Part shown: positions 51,778 to 61,326 of the stretch, one piece after another
Layout of the letters: every line of letters starts with the position of its first letter
How positions within the stretch are numbered: the stretch's first letter is position 1
NCBI RefSeq assembly: GCF_019345465.1
Contig: NZ_JAHKRC010000019.1
Span: 1 to 64,000, forward strand
Origin: Pseudomonas sp. NKUCC02_KPG
GTDB lineage: Bacteria; Pseudomonadota; Gammaproteobacteria; Pseudomonadales; Pseudomonadaceae
Length of the DNA stretch: 64,000 bases
Reading direction: 5' to 3'
Made by a program: the position numbers and the translations under genes
Notes under the pieces: generated by a model
Told to the model about the DNA's origin: nothing
The model's input: only the letters and a program-made list of their open reading frames with translations
Database searches by the model: none

Positions 51778-54552
51778 ATGGCAACGATGACTTATCAATT
51801 GCACCAAAAAACGCCATTACTGATCTCGATAGATCCGCGGGCAGCCCTGCTGCGCAGCGTGGCTTACCATCGCCGGGACATCAGTCAGACACCATCGGCC
51901 CACACCACGCGGCAACGGTATAACGCGCTGGGTCATCTCACCGAACAATGGGATGCGCGACTGTCGGTGGCCAATCAGCAAACTCGCTTCAGCCTGACGG
52001 GGCAGGAGCTATGCAGTGATTCGGTGGATGAAGGCTGGCGCGTGCGTTTCTACAACGCGGCCGCACAGGCCGTGCACAGTTGGGACGGGCGTGAAAGCTT
52101 TATGCGCCTGGACTACGATGAGCAACTGCGACCTGTTGCACTGTTTGAAAAAGGGGCTGATGAAAACGTAGAGCAGTGCGTCGAACGCTTTACCTATGCC
52201 GCAAACAATACTGAAGATGCTCAACGCAACCGGTGTGGCCGCATGCTGCGTCACGACGATCCAGCCGGCAGTGTGTGGCATGAAGCGTTCGCCGTAACCG
52301 GCCAGCCACTGATTGAGACCCGGCGCTTTTGCGTCTCGCTGACCGCTCCCCACTGGCCGGATGCCCCGCTTCAGACCGTCAGCTACAGCACCCGCTGGCA
52401 GTACGACGCACTGGGCGCGGTGATCGCGCAAACCGATGCAGCAAACCACGTAAGCTCGATAAACGTCGACATTACCGGCCGGCCCTGCGCGTCACAGCTG
52501 GACGGTATAGCACTGCTCAAAAGCTGCGAATACAACGCCTTCGATCAGGTGGAGACAGAGCAAGCTGGCAACAATGTACTGACCATCGCGAGCTACTCAG
52601 CGGCAAATGGTCGGTTGCAACGGCTCAAGGCCAGCACTCTGACCGGGCATTTACTGCAAGACCTGCACTACCAGTACGACCCGGTGGGCAATATCGAGCG
52701 CATCGAAGATCTGGCCCAGCCCGTACAGTGGTTTGCCCAACAACAGGTTGAGGCAATCAGCACCTACCGTTACGACTCCCTCTACCAACTGATCGAAGCC
52801 ACGGGCCGGGAAAACGCCAGCCAACGTATCGGACCTGAACTGCCCGGGCTGGAGATTTTCGGCGCCAGGGATGACAGCCACTGGCGCAACTACACCCAGA
52901 CCTACACCTATGACAGCGGCGCCAACCTGACTTCACTCAAACATGATGCTGGCGCCGGTAACACCTATCTGCGCCAGATGGTGGTGGCAGAACACAGCAA
53001 CCGCAGCCTGTTCAAGGGTGAAGCACCCGCGGAGTTTGCCAGTGGTTTCGATGCCAACGGCAATCAACAGGCACTGGCACCGGGGCAGCTCATGCACTGG
53101 AATACTCGCAATCAATTGCATCAGGTCACGCAGGTGGTGCGCGAGGCACCTGATGGCCGGGACGACGATGTCGAGACTTATATCTATGACGGCACGGGTC
53201 AGCGCGTGCGCAAGGTACGCCGGGCCAAGACCGGCGGTGGTGAACAGGTCATTGAGGTGCTGTATTTGCCGTGTCTGGAAATCCGCACACCCACCACGGG
53301 CGAGCAGTTACATGTCGTGACGACCCAGGCCGGTCGCAACCAGGTCCGGGTGCTGCATTGGGCGACCGAGCCCGATCAGTGGCGCTACAGTTTGGGTGAT
53401 CATCTGGGCAGCAGCACCCTGGAGCTGGATCACGCGGGCGAACTGATCAGCCAGGAAAGTTACTACCCCTACGGCGGTACATCCTGGTGGGCCGCACGCA
53501 GTGCCGTGCAGGCCAGATACAAGACCCTGCGTTATTCCGGCAAAGAGCGCGATGCCACAGGGTTGTATTACTACGGCGCACGGTATTACGCACCGTGGTT
53601 GCAGCGGTGGATTTGCCCGGATCCGGCGGGCAGTGTCGATGGGCTTAATGTGTACTCAATGGTCAATAACAATCCTGTCACTCACCGGGACTTGCACGGA
53701 CTGGCCAAAGAAAAATCAGTACCGAACGTTATCCATCACTTCTGGCAAGGAGAACTCAAAAATCTTGAGCAGCATCATTCCAACTTGAAAAAAATAGCGC
53801 TCACCAACAGTGCCTATAAAGTTGAATTGCACGTCCTGCCAAATCCGGGGGAAGACACTCAGCTCAAGGCCCTGCAAAGCAGCCTTGGCAGTGGTGTAAA
53901 AGTGATTAATATCAAAGAGGAAAAGTGGTTTAAAAAATTCCAGACCAAGGAGCGTTACACACAATTTGAAGCATCAAGAAGCGGAGAGCGCGCCCATCTG
54001 GCATCCGGTTCGGACATTTTAAAAACCGAGCTGACTTATAAATTGGGTGGCGTGTTCAATGATGTGGACAACGTGCCTATCGCACCTCTGCCCGCCTCCC
54101 TGCAGCACCAGGAAAAAACATTAATGACTGCAGGCCCGACTCAATTCAATCGTTGGGGCGGAGAAAAAGGCATTCATTCCAGTACGTTTGCCACTTACAA
54201 AAAAAATCCGATCTTGAAAGAGATGAACAAAGAAAGCTTCAAAAAGTTCAAAGCAATTCAGCACATCATTTACCGTAAAAATGATATGACAGCCAACCCT
54301 GACGACCACTTCAAAATGGTTTCGGAAACCGCAGGTTCTTTACATTTTTCCCGCGAATTGAAGAGACTCGATACGGGCTTTAATTCCGCGCTGGAAAATC
54401 TGATGCTGACTAGCAACAAATATGATGAAGGCAACATCGTATTCGATAAATACTTCAAGCCCACCACCACCACGGGAGCAGGGGATCTTGATGAGGATCA
54501 AATGATTGCACTTTTTAATGCCATGTCCGCACCCGGCCATGTAATGATTTGA
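51778..54552 (+). CDS. tcC: TcC-type RHS toxin with C-terminal DXD glycosyltransferase domain
   Basis: Protein of 924 residues. Residues 1-640 are the TccC-type RHS core: TRQRYNALGHLTEQWDARLS at the start, many YD repeats (YRYDSLYQLIEATGREN), and the closing RYYAPWLQRW...PDPAGSVDGLNVYSMVNNNP, the self-cleaving RHS end with its conserved Asp residues. The last ~280 residues form the variable toxic domain: VIHHFWQGELKNL, then ASGSDILKTELTYKLGGVFN leading into the DVD motif at 762-764. This order matches GT-A glycosyltransferases such as clostridial glucosylating toxins. TcC is cleaved in the TcB-TcC cocoon and the domain is injected through TcA. Lower-GC toxin part suggests module exchange. Confidence 0.85.
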   Translation: MATMTYQLHQKTPLLISIDPRAALLRSVAYHRRDISQTPSAHTTRQRYNALGHLTEQWDARLSVANQQTRFSLTGQELCSDSVDEGWRVRFYNAAAQAVHSWDGRESFMRLDYDEQLRPVALFEKGADENVEQCVERFTYAANNTEDAQRNRCGRMLRHDDPAGSVWHEAFAVTGQPLIETRRFCVSLTAPHWPDAPLQTVSYSTRWQYDALGAVIAQTDAANHVSSINVDITGRPCASQLDGIALLKSCEYNAFDQVETEQAGNNVLTIASYSAANGRLQRLKASTLTGHLLQDLHYQYDPVGNIERIEDLAQPVQWFAQQQVEAISTYRYDSLYQLIEATGRENASQRIGPELPGLEIFGARDDSHWRNYTQTYTYDSGANLTSLKHDAGAGNTYLRQMVVAEHSNRSLFKGEAPAEFASGFDANGNQQALAPGQLMHWNTRNQLHQVTQVVREAPDGRDDDVETYIYDGTGQRVRKVRRAKTGGGEQVIEVLYLPCLEIRTPTTGEQLHVVTTQAGRNQVRVLHWATEPDQWRYSLGDHLGSSTLELDHAGELISQESYYPYGGTSWWAARSAVQARYKTLRYSGKERDATGLYYYGARYYAPWLQRWICPDPAGSVDGLNVYSMVNNNPVTHRDLHGLAKEKSVPNVIHHFWQGELKNLEQHHSNLKKIALTNSAYKVELHVLPNPGEDTQLKALQSSLGSGVKVINIKEEKWFKKFQTKERYTQFEASRSGERAHLASGSDILKTELTYKLGGVFNDVDNVPIAPLPASLQHQEKTLMTAGPTQFNRWGGEKGIHSSTFATYKKNPILKEMNKESFKKFKAIQHIIYRKNDMTANPDDHFKMVSETAGSLHFSRELKRLDTGFNSALENLMLTSNKYDEGNIVFDKYFKPTTTTGAGDLDEDQMIALFNAMSAPGHVMI

Positions 54553-54558
54553 GCATCT

Positions 54559-54590
54559 CTGAGGTTGGGTTAATAAAACCCGACCTCAGA
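54559..54590 (+). terminator. Probable terminator after tcC
   Basis: CTGAGGTTGGGTT and AACCCGACCTCAG form an imperfect stem with an A/T-rich loop seven bases after the tcC stop. The following ctctcttgt is only partly T-rich. Confidence 0.6.
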
Positions 54591-54631
54591 CTCTCTTGTC
54601 GCTGCTCTGGCCTGCCGACTTCACAAAGCTC

Positions 54632-55495
54632 TCAAACCCCCACCAACCTCGCCCGCGCCTGCAAACTCAAATGCGCCTGCTCCCCCGGCGCCAGGGTTTG
54701 GTTGTGGATGCCACCGCTGGTGGACTCCACGCACACAAAACCCATCACCTCATTCCAGCTCACGCCCAGCAAGGGTCGTTTGCCCGGGTGCCAGACCACC
54801 GTATTGGCCTGATGCCCGGTATCGATACTCAGCGCCCTTTGCCAGGCGTGATCATTGAGCTGCATTTCTCCGTCATGCTGGAACACGCGCTGACAACCGC
54901 CCGCCACCCGCAACTCACCCTGCTGCTGGCAAACCTCACGATTCAACTGATCGTAGCCGTGAACACCGTCCAGACCAGACAGCGCTACCTTGGCAACATC
55001 TCCGATGCGCCAGTAAGCACGTAAGGCTTGGCTGACCTGGCAAGGCTCATCATCCTGATGCTCGGTGCTCAAGCGCAGTTCCATTTCTTCGCCCAGTCGT
55101 GCATGTAAATCGACCTGCCAATCGCACAACTTCAAGCGCCAGTGCAGGGTCACCCCTTCTTCGTCGCTGCTGCTATCGAGCAGTTTCCAGTCGATCAACC
55201 GCGCCCAGCCATGGGATGGCCATGCATTTTCACTGGGGTGGCGACCATACCAGGGCCAGAAAATCGGCACTCCACCGCGAATCGCACCCACCTGCGGCCA
55301 CTTGGCAGCGCACCACAACCAGGGCTTTTGCCCGGTTGGCTTAAAATGCAGCAGCTGCGCGCCCTGACGGCTGAACACCGCCTGACAATGGGGGTGATCG
55401 ATCACCAGCACGTCGCGCTGCTGAAAACGCTCCCATTGGAAGACCGGCTGCTCGCGCCTGGATTTGAAAAAACGGTGAAGCGGATGCTCATGCAT
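54632..55495 (-). CDS. D-hexose-6-phosphate mutarotase (YeaD-like aldose 1-epimerase family)
   Basis: Protein of 287 residues of the aldose 1-epimerase fold. Marks: GAQLLHFKPTGQKPWLW, GAIRGGVPIFWPWYG, SHGWARLIDWKL with the catalytic His, and the late VVWHPGK. It interconverts anomers of glucose 6-phosphate, helping Zwf. Next to oprB and the glucose transporter, as expected in pseudomonads. It lies convergent to the Tc pair. Confidence 0.87.
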   Translation of the reverse strand: MHEHPLHRFFKSRREQPVFQWERFQQRDVLVIDHPHCQAVFSRQGAQLLHFKPTGQKPWLWCAAKWPQVGAIRGGVPIFWPWYGRHPSENAWPSHGWARLIDWKLLDSSSDEEGVTLHWRLKLCDWQVDLHARLGEEMELRLSTEHQDDEPCQVSQALRAYWRIGDVAKVALSGLDGVHGYDQLNREVCQQQGELRVAGGCQRVFQHDGEMQLNDHAWQRALSIDTGHQANTVVWHPGKRPLLGVSWNEVMGFVCVESTSGGIHNQTLAPGEQAHLSLQARARLVGV

Positions 55496-55535
55496 GTGCC
55501 GCAGTCCTGAAAATCATGCGCCGAGGTGTGCAGCC

Positions 55536-55568
55536 CCGAAAAAAAGCGGATAGCCAAAGCTATCCGCT
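55536..55568 (-). terminator. Rho-independent terminator of oprB
   Basis: Perfect 10-base-pair stem AGCGGATAGC-CAAA-GCTATCCGCT with seven T on the minus strand, 24 bases after the oprB stop. Confidence 0.9.
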
Positions 55569-55592
55569 GGAAAAACAAGGAGCTTAGCGCAT

Positions 55593-56930
55593 TTAGAACG
55601 TCGACTGAATCTTCAGACCGGCCACCAGTGCGTTGTCAACCTTGTCCACACCACCCGGGTGAGTGATGTACTGCAGGTTTGGACGCACGGTCAGCCAGTT
55701 GGTCACGTGAAAACCGTAGTTGAGTTCGTAGTTGTACTCGGTGGAGCGCAGTGGCGAGTACAGCGGATCGTTGTAATCGGTGGCACCAATGGAGGCGTTG
55801 ATCTGCTCGGCGCTTTTCTTCACGTCATCATTGACGTGGATGCGGGCGGCGCCAATGCCGATGTCATCCTTGGGACGGGCATCGAAAGGCCCCTTGTACA
55901 CAAACATCAGCGACTGGTAGTTGTCGACGATGTTGGTGGCCTTGTCGTGAAAAGTGGCGTTGGCCGCGATATTCAGACCGCGCGACGGGTCACCGTTGTG
56001 GCTGGTGAGTTGCTGCTGCACCACAAACCAGTAACCGTGCTTGCTGTCGCGTACACGATAGTCCTGACCAGTGCTGGTGATGTCGACGCGCACGTCATCG
56101 GCAGGCGCCGTGCTCTTGTAGTAACCAACACGGTATTCGCCCGGCAGGTCGTTGACCTTCGGCGACCAGACCAGCTCGACCGGCAACACCGTACCCTTGG
56201 TGCCGCTGCCGCTGAGTTTGAAGCCGTTGCCGTGTTCCAGTTGCGACGGGTTCTGGTTGTACGCGCCGATCTGGGCATACAACTCAGGGGTGATGTTGTA
56301 TTTCACCCGCAGTGCCGCCTGGCTGACCGGCCAGTTGTACCAGACGTTGGTGGCCCAGTTACCCACCTGGGAGCCACAGAACGCCAGGTTCTGGAATTCG
56401 CACGGGAAGGTGTTGAAGTCTTCGCCTTCACCGAAGTAACCGGCCTTGACGTCCAGTTTGCCGTCGAGGAACTGGTGCTGAATCCACAATTGGGTCAAAC
56501 GCACCATATGGCCACGGCCATAGACTTCCTGCGAGGAGCTCAGGGTACCGGCACGGGGGTCGCCGATACGGTCATTGGAGATGTTCTGGCCATTACGGTT
56601 GGTGAGCTGGATCTTGGCCTGGGTGTTGTCCCAGCCCCACAGCTTTTGCAGGTCCAGCGCGACGCCCAGACCGAACTGGTCACTGTAGCGCGCTGTCTTG
56701 TCATCGTTGTAACCGCCATGCAGGTTGGCGCCGACTTCACCGACGTAATCGGCCTTGATGTCGATGCCCTGCTCGATCAGTCTGGTTCGCTCACCGCCCC
56801 AGTCGCCGGTCATCCATTTCGAATCGGCACTGAACGCTTCGTCAGCGTAGACACTGCTTGCACCCAGGCTTAGCGCGACAATCGCCGATAGCTGGCAGGC
56901 CAGACGGGTACGGGTCATTCTGTTAGTCAT
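55593..56930 (-). CDS. oprB: Carbohydrate-selective outer-membrane porin OprB
   Basis: Protein of 445 residues with signal peptide (CQLSAIVALSLGASSVYA) and porin body: KWMTGDWGGERTRLIEQGID near the start, a Phe-terminated last strand (LVAGLKIQSTF), and many amphipathic beta strands. OprB-type porins let glucose and other sugars across the outer membrane. It follows gtsD by 83 bases in the gts operon and ends at a strong terminator. Confidence 0.92.
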   Translation of the reverse strand: MTNRMTRTRLACQLSAIVALSLGASSVYADEAFSADSKWMTGDWGGERTRLIEQGIDIKADYVGEVGANLHGGYNDDKTARYSDQFGLGVALDLQKLWGWDNTQAKIQLTNRNGQNISNDRIGDPRAGTLSSSQEVYGRGHMVRLTQLWIQHQFLDGKLDVKAGYFGEGEDFNTFPCEFQNLAFCGSQVGNWATNVWYNWPVSQAALRVKYNITPELYAQIGAYNQNPSQLEHGNGFKLSGSGTKGTVLPVELVWSPKVNDLPGEYRVGYYKSTAPADDVRVDITSTGQDYRVRDSKHGYWFVVQQQLTSHNGDPSRGLNIAANATFHDKATNIVDNYQSLMFVYKGPFDARPKDDIGIGAARIHVNDDVKKSAEQINASIGATDYNDPLYSPLRSTEYNYELNYGFHVTNWLTVRPNLQYITHPGGVDKVDNALVAGLKIQSTF

Positions 56931-57013
56931 CCCTTAAATCCTCGTTGTTTTCTTATTGGCTTTCTATAACGCGGCACCACCCAAGGAGGCCCGGCAACAG
57001 GCTCCCTGTTGAC

Positions 57014-58174
57014 TTAACGACCCTTGAATTGCGCCACGTTATCAGCCCGGCCGAGCGTCTGAGGCGAACCCATCGCCCCCAGACGCTCGCCCGTATTCGC
57101 ATCAAACAGTAGCACTTTGGCTGGATCGAACTGCAAATTGAGGCTCTGACCCACCTGAGGCGCATCATCAGGGGCCATTCGGCAGCAGACCTTGCTCCCG
57201 TTCAGGTTTACAAAAACCAGGGTGTCCGGGCCGGTAGGCTCGATGACTTGGGCTTCGGCGCGAATGACGGGCAAGCCGTTGGGCTCTGCGGGCGCCAGTA
57301 CAATCTGCTCGGCGCGTATGCCCACAATCACATCACGGTCCTCAAGCCCCGCGTCCTGCATGCTCAACGGCAGCTCGCAGCGTGCCTGGCCGCTGTCGAG
57401 CAAGGCCAGCAAGCGGCCCTCGCGGCGTTGCAGGCGCAGGGGAATGAAGTTCATCGGTGGCGAGCCAATAAAGCTCGCCACAAACAGGTTGGCCGGATCG
57501 TTATAGATCTGCTTGGGCGTACCGAACTGCTGAATGATCCCGTCCTTCATCACGGCCACTTTGTCGCCCAGGGTCATGGCTTCAATCTGGTCATGGGTGA
57601 CGTAGACGGTGGTGGTTTTCAGGCGCTGGTGCATCAGTTTCATTTCGGTGCGCATCTCGACCCGCAGCTTGGCATCGAGGTTGGACAGCGGCTCGTCAAA
57701 CAGGTAGATCTTGGGCCGCCGCGCCAGCGCCCGGCCCATGGCCACGCGCTGTTGCTGACCACCCGACAGTTGGCCGGGCTTGCGGGTCAGCAGGTGTTCG
57801 ATTTGCAGCAGCTTGGAAACCCGCGCCACCTCTTCATCGATCGCCGCCGCGCTCATCTTGCGGATCTTGAGACCGAAGGCAATGTTGTCCCGCACATTCA
57901 TGGTCGGGTACAGCGCGTAGGACTGGAACACCATGGCGATATCACGGTCTTTGGGGCTCATGCCGCTGATATCGGCATCGTCCACCAGGATCGCCCCGCC
58001 GCTGATGGTTTCAAGACCGGCGATGCAGTTCATCAGGGTCGATTTACCGCAGCCCGAAGGCCCCACCAGAATCAGGAACTCGCCGTCATCGATTTTCAGT
58101 TCGATGTTTTTCAGCGTGTCGGGCAAACCCTTGCCGTAGGATTTATTCACGTTGCGTAATTCGAGAGTCGCCAT
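57014..58174 (-). CDS. gtsD: Glucose ABC transporter ATP-binding protein
   Basis: MalK-type ATPase of 386 residues: Walker A GPSGCGKST, signature LSGGQQQRVAMGRALARRP, Walker B IYLFDEPLSNLDAK, and a C-terminal TOBE/MalK regulatory region (VIVGIRAEQIVLAPAEPNGL). It powers GtsBC for glucose uptake. In P. aeruginosa its counterpart is gltK. It starts 3 bases after gtsC. Confidence 0.93.
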   Translation of the reverse strand: MATLELRNVNKSYGKGLPDTLKNIELKIDDGEFLILVGPSGCGKSTLMNCIAGLETISGGAILVDDADISGMSPKDRDIAMVFQSYALYPTMNVRDNIAFGLKIRKMSAAAIDEEVARVSKLLQIEHLLTRKPGQLSGGQQQRVAMGRALARRPKIYLFDEPLSNLDAKLRVEMRTEMKLMHQRLKTTTVYVTHDQIEAMTLGDKVAVMKDGIIQQFGTPKQIYNDPANLFVASFIGSPPMNFIPLRLQRREGRLLALLDSGQARCELPLSMQDAGLEDRDVIVGIRAEQIVLAPAEPNGLPVIRAEAQVIEPTGPDTLVFVNLNGSKVCCRMAPDDAPQVGQSLNLQFDPAKVLLFDANTGERLGAMGSPQTLGRADNVAQFKGR

Positions 58175-58177
58175 GCC

Positions 58178-59032
58178 TTACCCCTTGACCGCGCCGGACG
58201 TCAGCCCGCGCAGAAAATACTTGCCCGCAAAGATGTAAACCAGCAGCGTCGGCAGCCCCGCGATCATGGCCGCAGCCATATCAACGTTGTATTCCTTGGC
58301 GCCGGTGCTGGTATTGACCAGGTTGTTCAACGCCACCGTAATCGGCTGCGCATCACCACTGGCAAACACCACACCAAACAGAAAGTCGTTCCAGATTTGA
58401 GTGAACTGCCAGATCAGGCAGACCATCACGATCGGCACCGACATCGGCAGCAGGATTCGCCCGAAAATCGTGAAGAAACCCGCGCCATCCAGCCGTGCAG
58501 CCTTGACCAGCGCATCCGGGATGCTCACGTAGTAGTTGCGGAAAAACAGCGTGGTGAAGGCCAGGCCATACACCACGTGCACCAGCACCAGGCCGGTGGT
58601 GGTATTGGCCAGCCCGAGCTTGCCGATGGTGAACGAGGCCGGGAGCAACACGGTTTGAAACGGCAGGAAGCAGCCGAACAGCAGCAAGCCAAAAAACAGC
58701 TGTGAGCCGCGAAAACGCCACATCGACAGCACATAGCCGTTCATGGCCCCGATAAAAGTCGAGATCAATACCGCAGGCACGGTGATCTTGACCGAGTTCC
58801 AGAAATACCCGCCCACCGTGTCCCAGGCCTTGATCCAGCCAATGCCGTCAATCACTTGCGGCCAGCTCAACAGGTTGCCGGTACGGATGTCTTCCGGGCT
58901 TTTGAAGCTGGTGAGCAGCATCACCACCAAGGGGATCAAATAGACCGCCGCAGCAAGAACCAGGGTGGCGTAAATGGCCAGGCGGCTGAAGGTGAATCGG
59001 GACGCGCCGATGCCGCTTGTCATGTTAGTCAT
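58178..59032 (-). CDS. gtsC: Glucose ABC transporter permease
   Basis: MalG-type permease of 284 residues, six membrane segments, and the EAA loop IPDALVKAARLDGAGFFTIF. It forms the inner-membrane channel with GtsB. Its start overlaps the end of gtsB by eight bases. Confidence 0.92.
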   Translation of the reverse strand: MTNMTSGIGASRFTFSRLAIYATLVLAAAVYLIPLVVMLLTSFKSPEDIRTGNLLSWPQVIDGIGWIKAWDTVGGYFWNSVKITVPAVLISTFIGAMNGYVLSMWRFRGSQLFFGLLLFGCFLPFQTVLLPASFTIGKLGLANTTTGLVLVHVVYGLAFTTLFFRNYYVSIPDALVKAARLDGAGFFTIFGRILLPMSVPIVMVCLIWQFTQIWNDFLFGVVFASGDAQPITVALNNLVNTSTGAKEYNVDMAAAMIAGLPTLLVYIFAGKYFLRGLTSGAVKG

Positions 59033-59933
59033 GGCGTTTGTTCCTCAGCTCGGAATACAGATACGGCACGAGGATGGCCAGAATCGCTCCCAGCATCATG
59101 ATCGCGCTGGCAGAACCAATGCCCATTTGCCCACGGCTGAAGGTGAAGGAGTACATGAACATGGCTGGCAAGTCGGAGGAATATCCCGGACCACCGGCGG
59201 TCATTGCCGACACCAGATCGAAGCTCTTGATGGCAATGTGCGCAAGGATCATGAAGGCGCTGAAAAACACCGGGCGCAGGCTCGGCAACACAATGCGCAG
59301 GTAGATGGTCGGCAAGCTCGCACCGTCGACCTGGGCCGCACGAATGATCGACTGATCGACCCCGCGCAATCCGGCCAGGAACATCGCCATCACAAATCCC
59401 GAAGCCTGCCACACCGCAGCGATCACCAGGCAGTACACCACCCGGTCCTGATCCAGCAGCCAGTCAAAACGAAAACCTTCCCAGCCCCAGTCACGGAGCA
59501 TTTTGTCCAGGCCCAGGCCCGGGTTGAGCAGCCACTTCCAGGCCGTACCGGTGACGATCATCGACAGTGCCATCGGGTACAGGTAGATCGTGCGGATGAA
59601 ACCTTCCTTGCGAATCCGCTGGTCGAGCAGGATGGCCAGAAACACGCCGATCACCAGGCTGATGACGATGAACATCCCGCCAAAAACCGCCAGGTTTTTG
59701 CTGGCGACCCACCAGCGGTCGTTGTCCATCAGTCGTGCGTATTGCTGCAAGCCAACCCATTTGTAGCTGGGCATAAAGCTGGAATTGGTGAACGAGAGCA
59801 GGAACGTCCAAAAAATGTAGCCATAAAAGCCAACCAATACGATCAGCATGCTCGGTGCCAGGACCAGCTTGGGCAACCAGCGTTGCAGCGCATCAAACGG
59901 CGAGGCCTTGCTGAACACAGCCACGGAACTCAT
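59025..59933 (-). CDS. gtsB: Glucose ABC transporter permease
   Basis: MalF-type permease of 302 residues from ATG 59933 (GGGAG upstream); the frame opens to 59984 but adds residues without support. Membrane segments start at LVLAPSMLIVLVGFYGYIFW and the EAA loop is VDQSIIRAAQVDGASLPTIY. A hairpin (GCCACGC-GCAG-GCGTGGC, 60005-60022) sits between gtsA and gtsB, a common place for lowering downstream expression relative to the binding protein. Confidence 0.92.
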   Translation of the reverse strand: MSSVAVFSKASPFDALQRWLPKLVLAPSMLIVLVGFYGYIFWTFLLSFTNSSFMPSYKWVGLQQYARLMDNDRWWVASKNLAVFGGMFIVISLVIGVFLAILLDQRIRKEGFIRTIYLYPMALSMIVTGTAWKWLLNPGLGLDKMLRDWGWEGFRFDWLLDQDRVVYCLVIAAVWQASGFVMAMFLAGLRGVDQSIIRAAQVDGASLPTIYLRIVLPSLRPVFFSAFMILAHIAIKSFDLVSAMTAGGPGYSSDLPAMFMYSFTFSRGQMGIGSASAIMMLGAILAILVPYLYSELRNKRHD

Positions 59934-60036
59934 CGAAATACTCCCGAGAGGGTATGCCGGCATCTGCACACGCAGATGCCGCACAACCAGGGATAAGGGG
60001 GAGCCACGCGCAGGCGTGGCAGGTCAGATCAACGAA

Positions 60037-61326
60037 TTACTGTGCGGACTTGATGGCCGAGTAGAGCTTTTTACCGGCCGTGGCCGGATCAGCACTCTTG
60101 TCGCTCATAAAGTTGCTGACGGTGTCGAAAATCGCGCCTTGCACCGCCAGTGAAGTGGCCATGTTGTGCGCCATGCTCGGCAGCTGGCTGTTGGCCTTGC
60201 CCGCTTGGGCGAAGTCTTTGGCTGAGGCCTGGCCACAGCTGTCGAACTTGCTCATGTCCAGGTCACTGCGTACCGGGATCGAGCCTTTGTTCTGGTTGAA
60301 CACGTACTGGAATTCAGGCTCAAGCGCGACTTTGGCCACGTCGTTTTGCGCGGCGATATTGCCTGGCGTGTTGTTCTTGGCCGACAGCTTGAACATCGCC
60401 AGCGAGTCGATGTTGTAGGTAAAGCTGCCCTGAGTGCCCGGGAATGGCACGCACTCAAAATCAGTGCCGGCCTTTTTACCCGCAGCAGCCCACTCGCTTT
60501 TCGCCCAGTCACCCATGATCTGCATACCGGCCTTGCCGTTGATCACCTTGGCGGCTTCCAGGTTCCAGTCCTGACCGGTGCCATCCGGGTCCATGTAGCC
60601 CTGCAGTTTTTTCAGGTGGGTGAAAACTTCAGCCATCTGGGGGCCGGCCAGGGTTTTCTCGTCAAGATCGACGAAGGCTTTCTTGTAGCCATCTGGCCCC
60701 ATGACGCTGAGCACCAGGTCTTCAAAGACCGTGCTGTCCTGCCACGGCTGACCACCGTGGGCCAGAGGGATAAAGCCCGCGGCCTTGAGTTTGTCGCCTG
60801 CCGCGTAGAGTTCATCAAGAGTGGTTGGCGCTTTGTCGATGCCTGCCTTCTTGAAGACTTCGGGGTTGATCCACAACCAGTTCACCCGGTGAATGTTCAC
60901 CGGTACAGCCACGTAATGGCCGTCGTATTTCATGGTGTCGGAGACGGTTTTCGACAGCAGGGTGTCCCAGTGATTGGCCTTGGAAACCTCATCGAGGTTG
61001 GTCAACAAACCGAGCGCGCCCCACTCTTGCAAGTCAGGGCCTTTGATTTGTGCTGCTGAAGGCGGGTTGCCGGAGACGGCCCGGGTTTTCAGTACGGTCA
61101 TGGCGGCGGCACCGCCACCGCCTGCCACGGCACTGTCCTGCCAAGTGTAACCGTCTTTTTCGATCAGCTTTTTAAGCACATCAACCGCTTTGGCCTCACC
61201 ACCGGAGGTCCACCAATGCACCACTTCAACCGTGCCTTTGGAGTCGGCAGGGGCAGCGGCATAAGCACCCAGGGGGAATAATGTAGCCAGAGAAATGACA
61301 ACGGCGAGGCGATTGAATGAATTCAT
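60037..61326 (-). CDS. gtsA: Glucose-binding periplasmic protein
   Basis: Extracellular solute-binding protein family 1, 429 residues from ATG 61326, where a signal peptide begins (NSFNRLAVVISLATLFPLGA, cleaved near AYA-APADS). Sugar-contact region VEVVHWWTSGGEAKAVDVLK and the WLWINPEVFKKAGID hinge are typical. It delivers glucose to GtsBCD. First gene of the gtsABCD-oprB operon; controlled by GtrS/GltR in Pseudomonas. AAGAAAGGTC precedes the ATG. Confidence 0.93.
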   Translation of the reverse strand: MNSFNRLAVVISLATLFPLGAYAAAPADSKGTVEVVHWWTSGGEAKAVDVLKKLIEKDGYTWQDSAVAGGGGAAAMTVLKTRAVSGNPPSAAQIKGPDLQEWGALGLLTNLDEVSKANHWDTLLSKTVSDTMKYDGHYVAVPVNIHRVNWLWINPEVFKKAGIDKAPTTLDELYAAGDKLKAAGFIPLAHGGQPWQDSTVFEDLVLSVMGPDGYKKAFVDLDEKTLAGPQMAEVFTHLKKLQGYMDPDGTGQDWNLEAAKVINGKAGMQIMGDWAKSEWAAAGKKAGTDFECVPFPGTQGSFTYNIDSLAMFKLSAKNNTPGNIAAQNDVAKVALEPEFQYVFNQNKGSIPVRSDLDMSKFDSCGQASAKDFAQAGKANSQLPSMAHNMATSLAVQGAIFDTVSNFMSDKSADPATAGKKLYSAIKSAQ

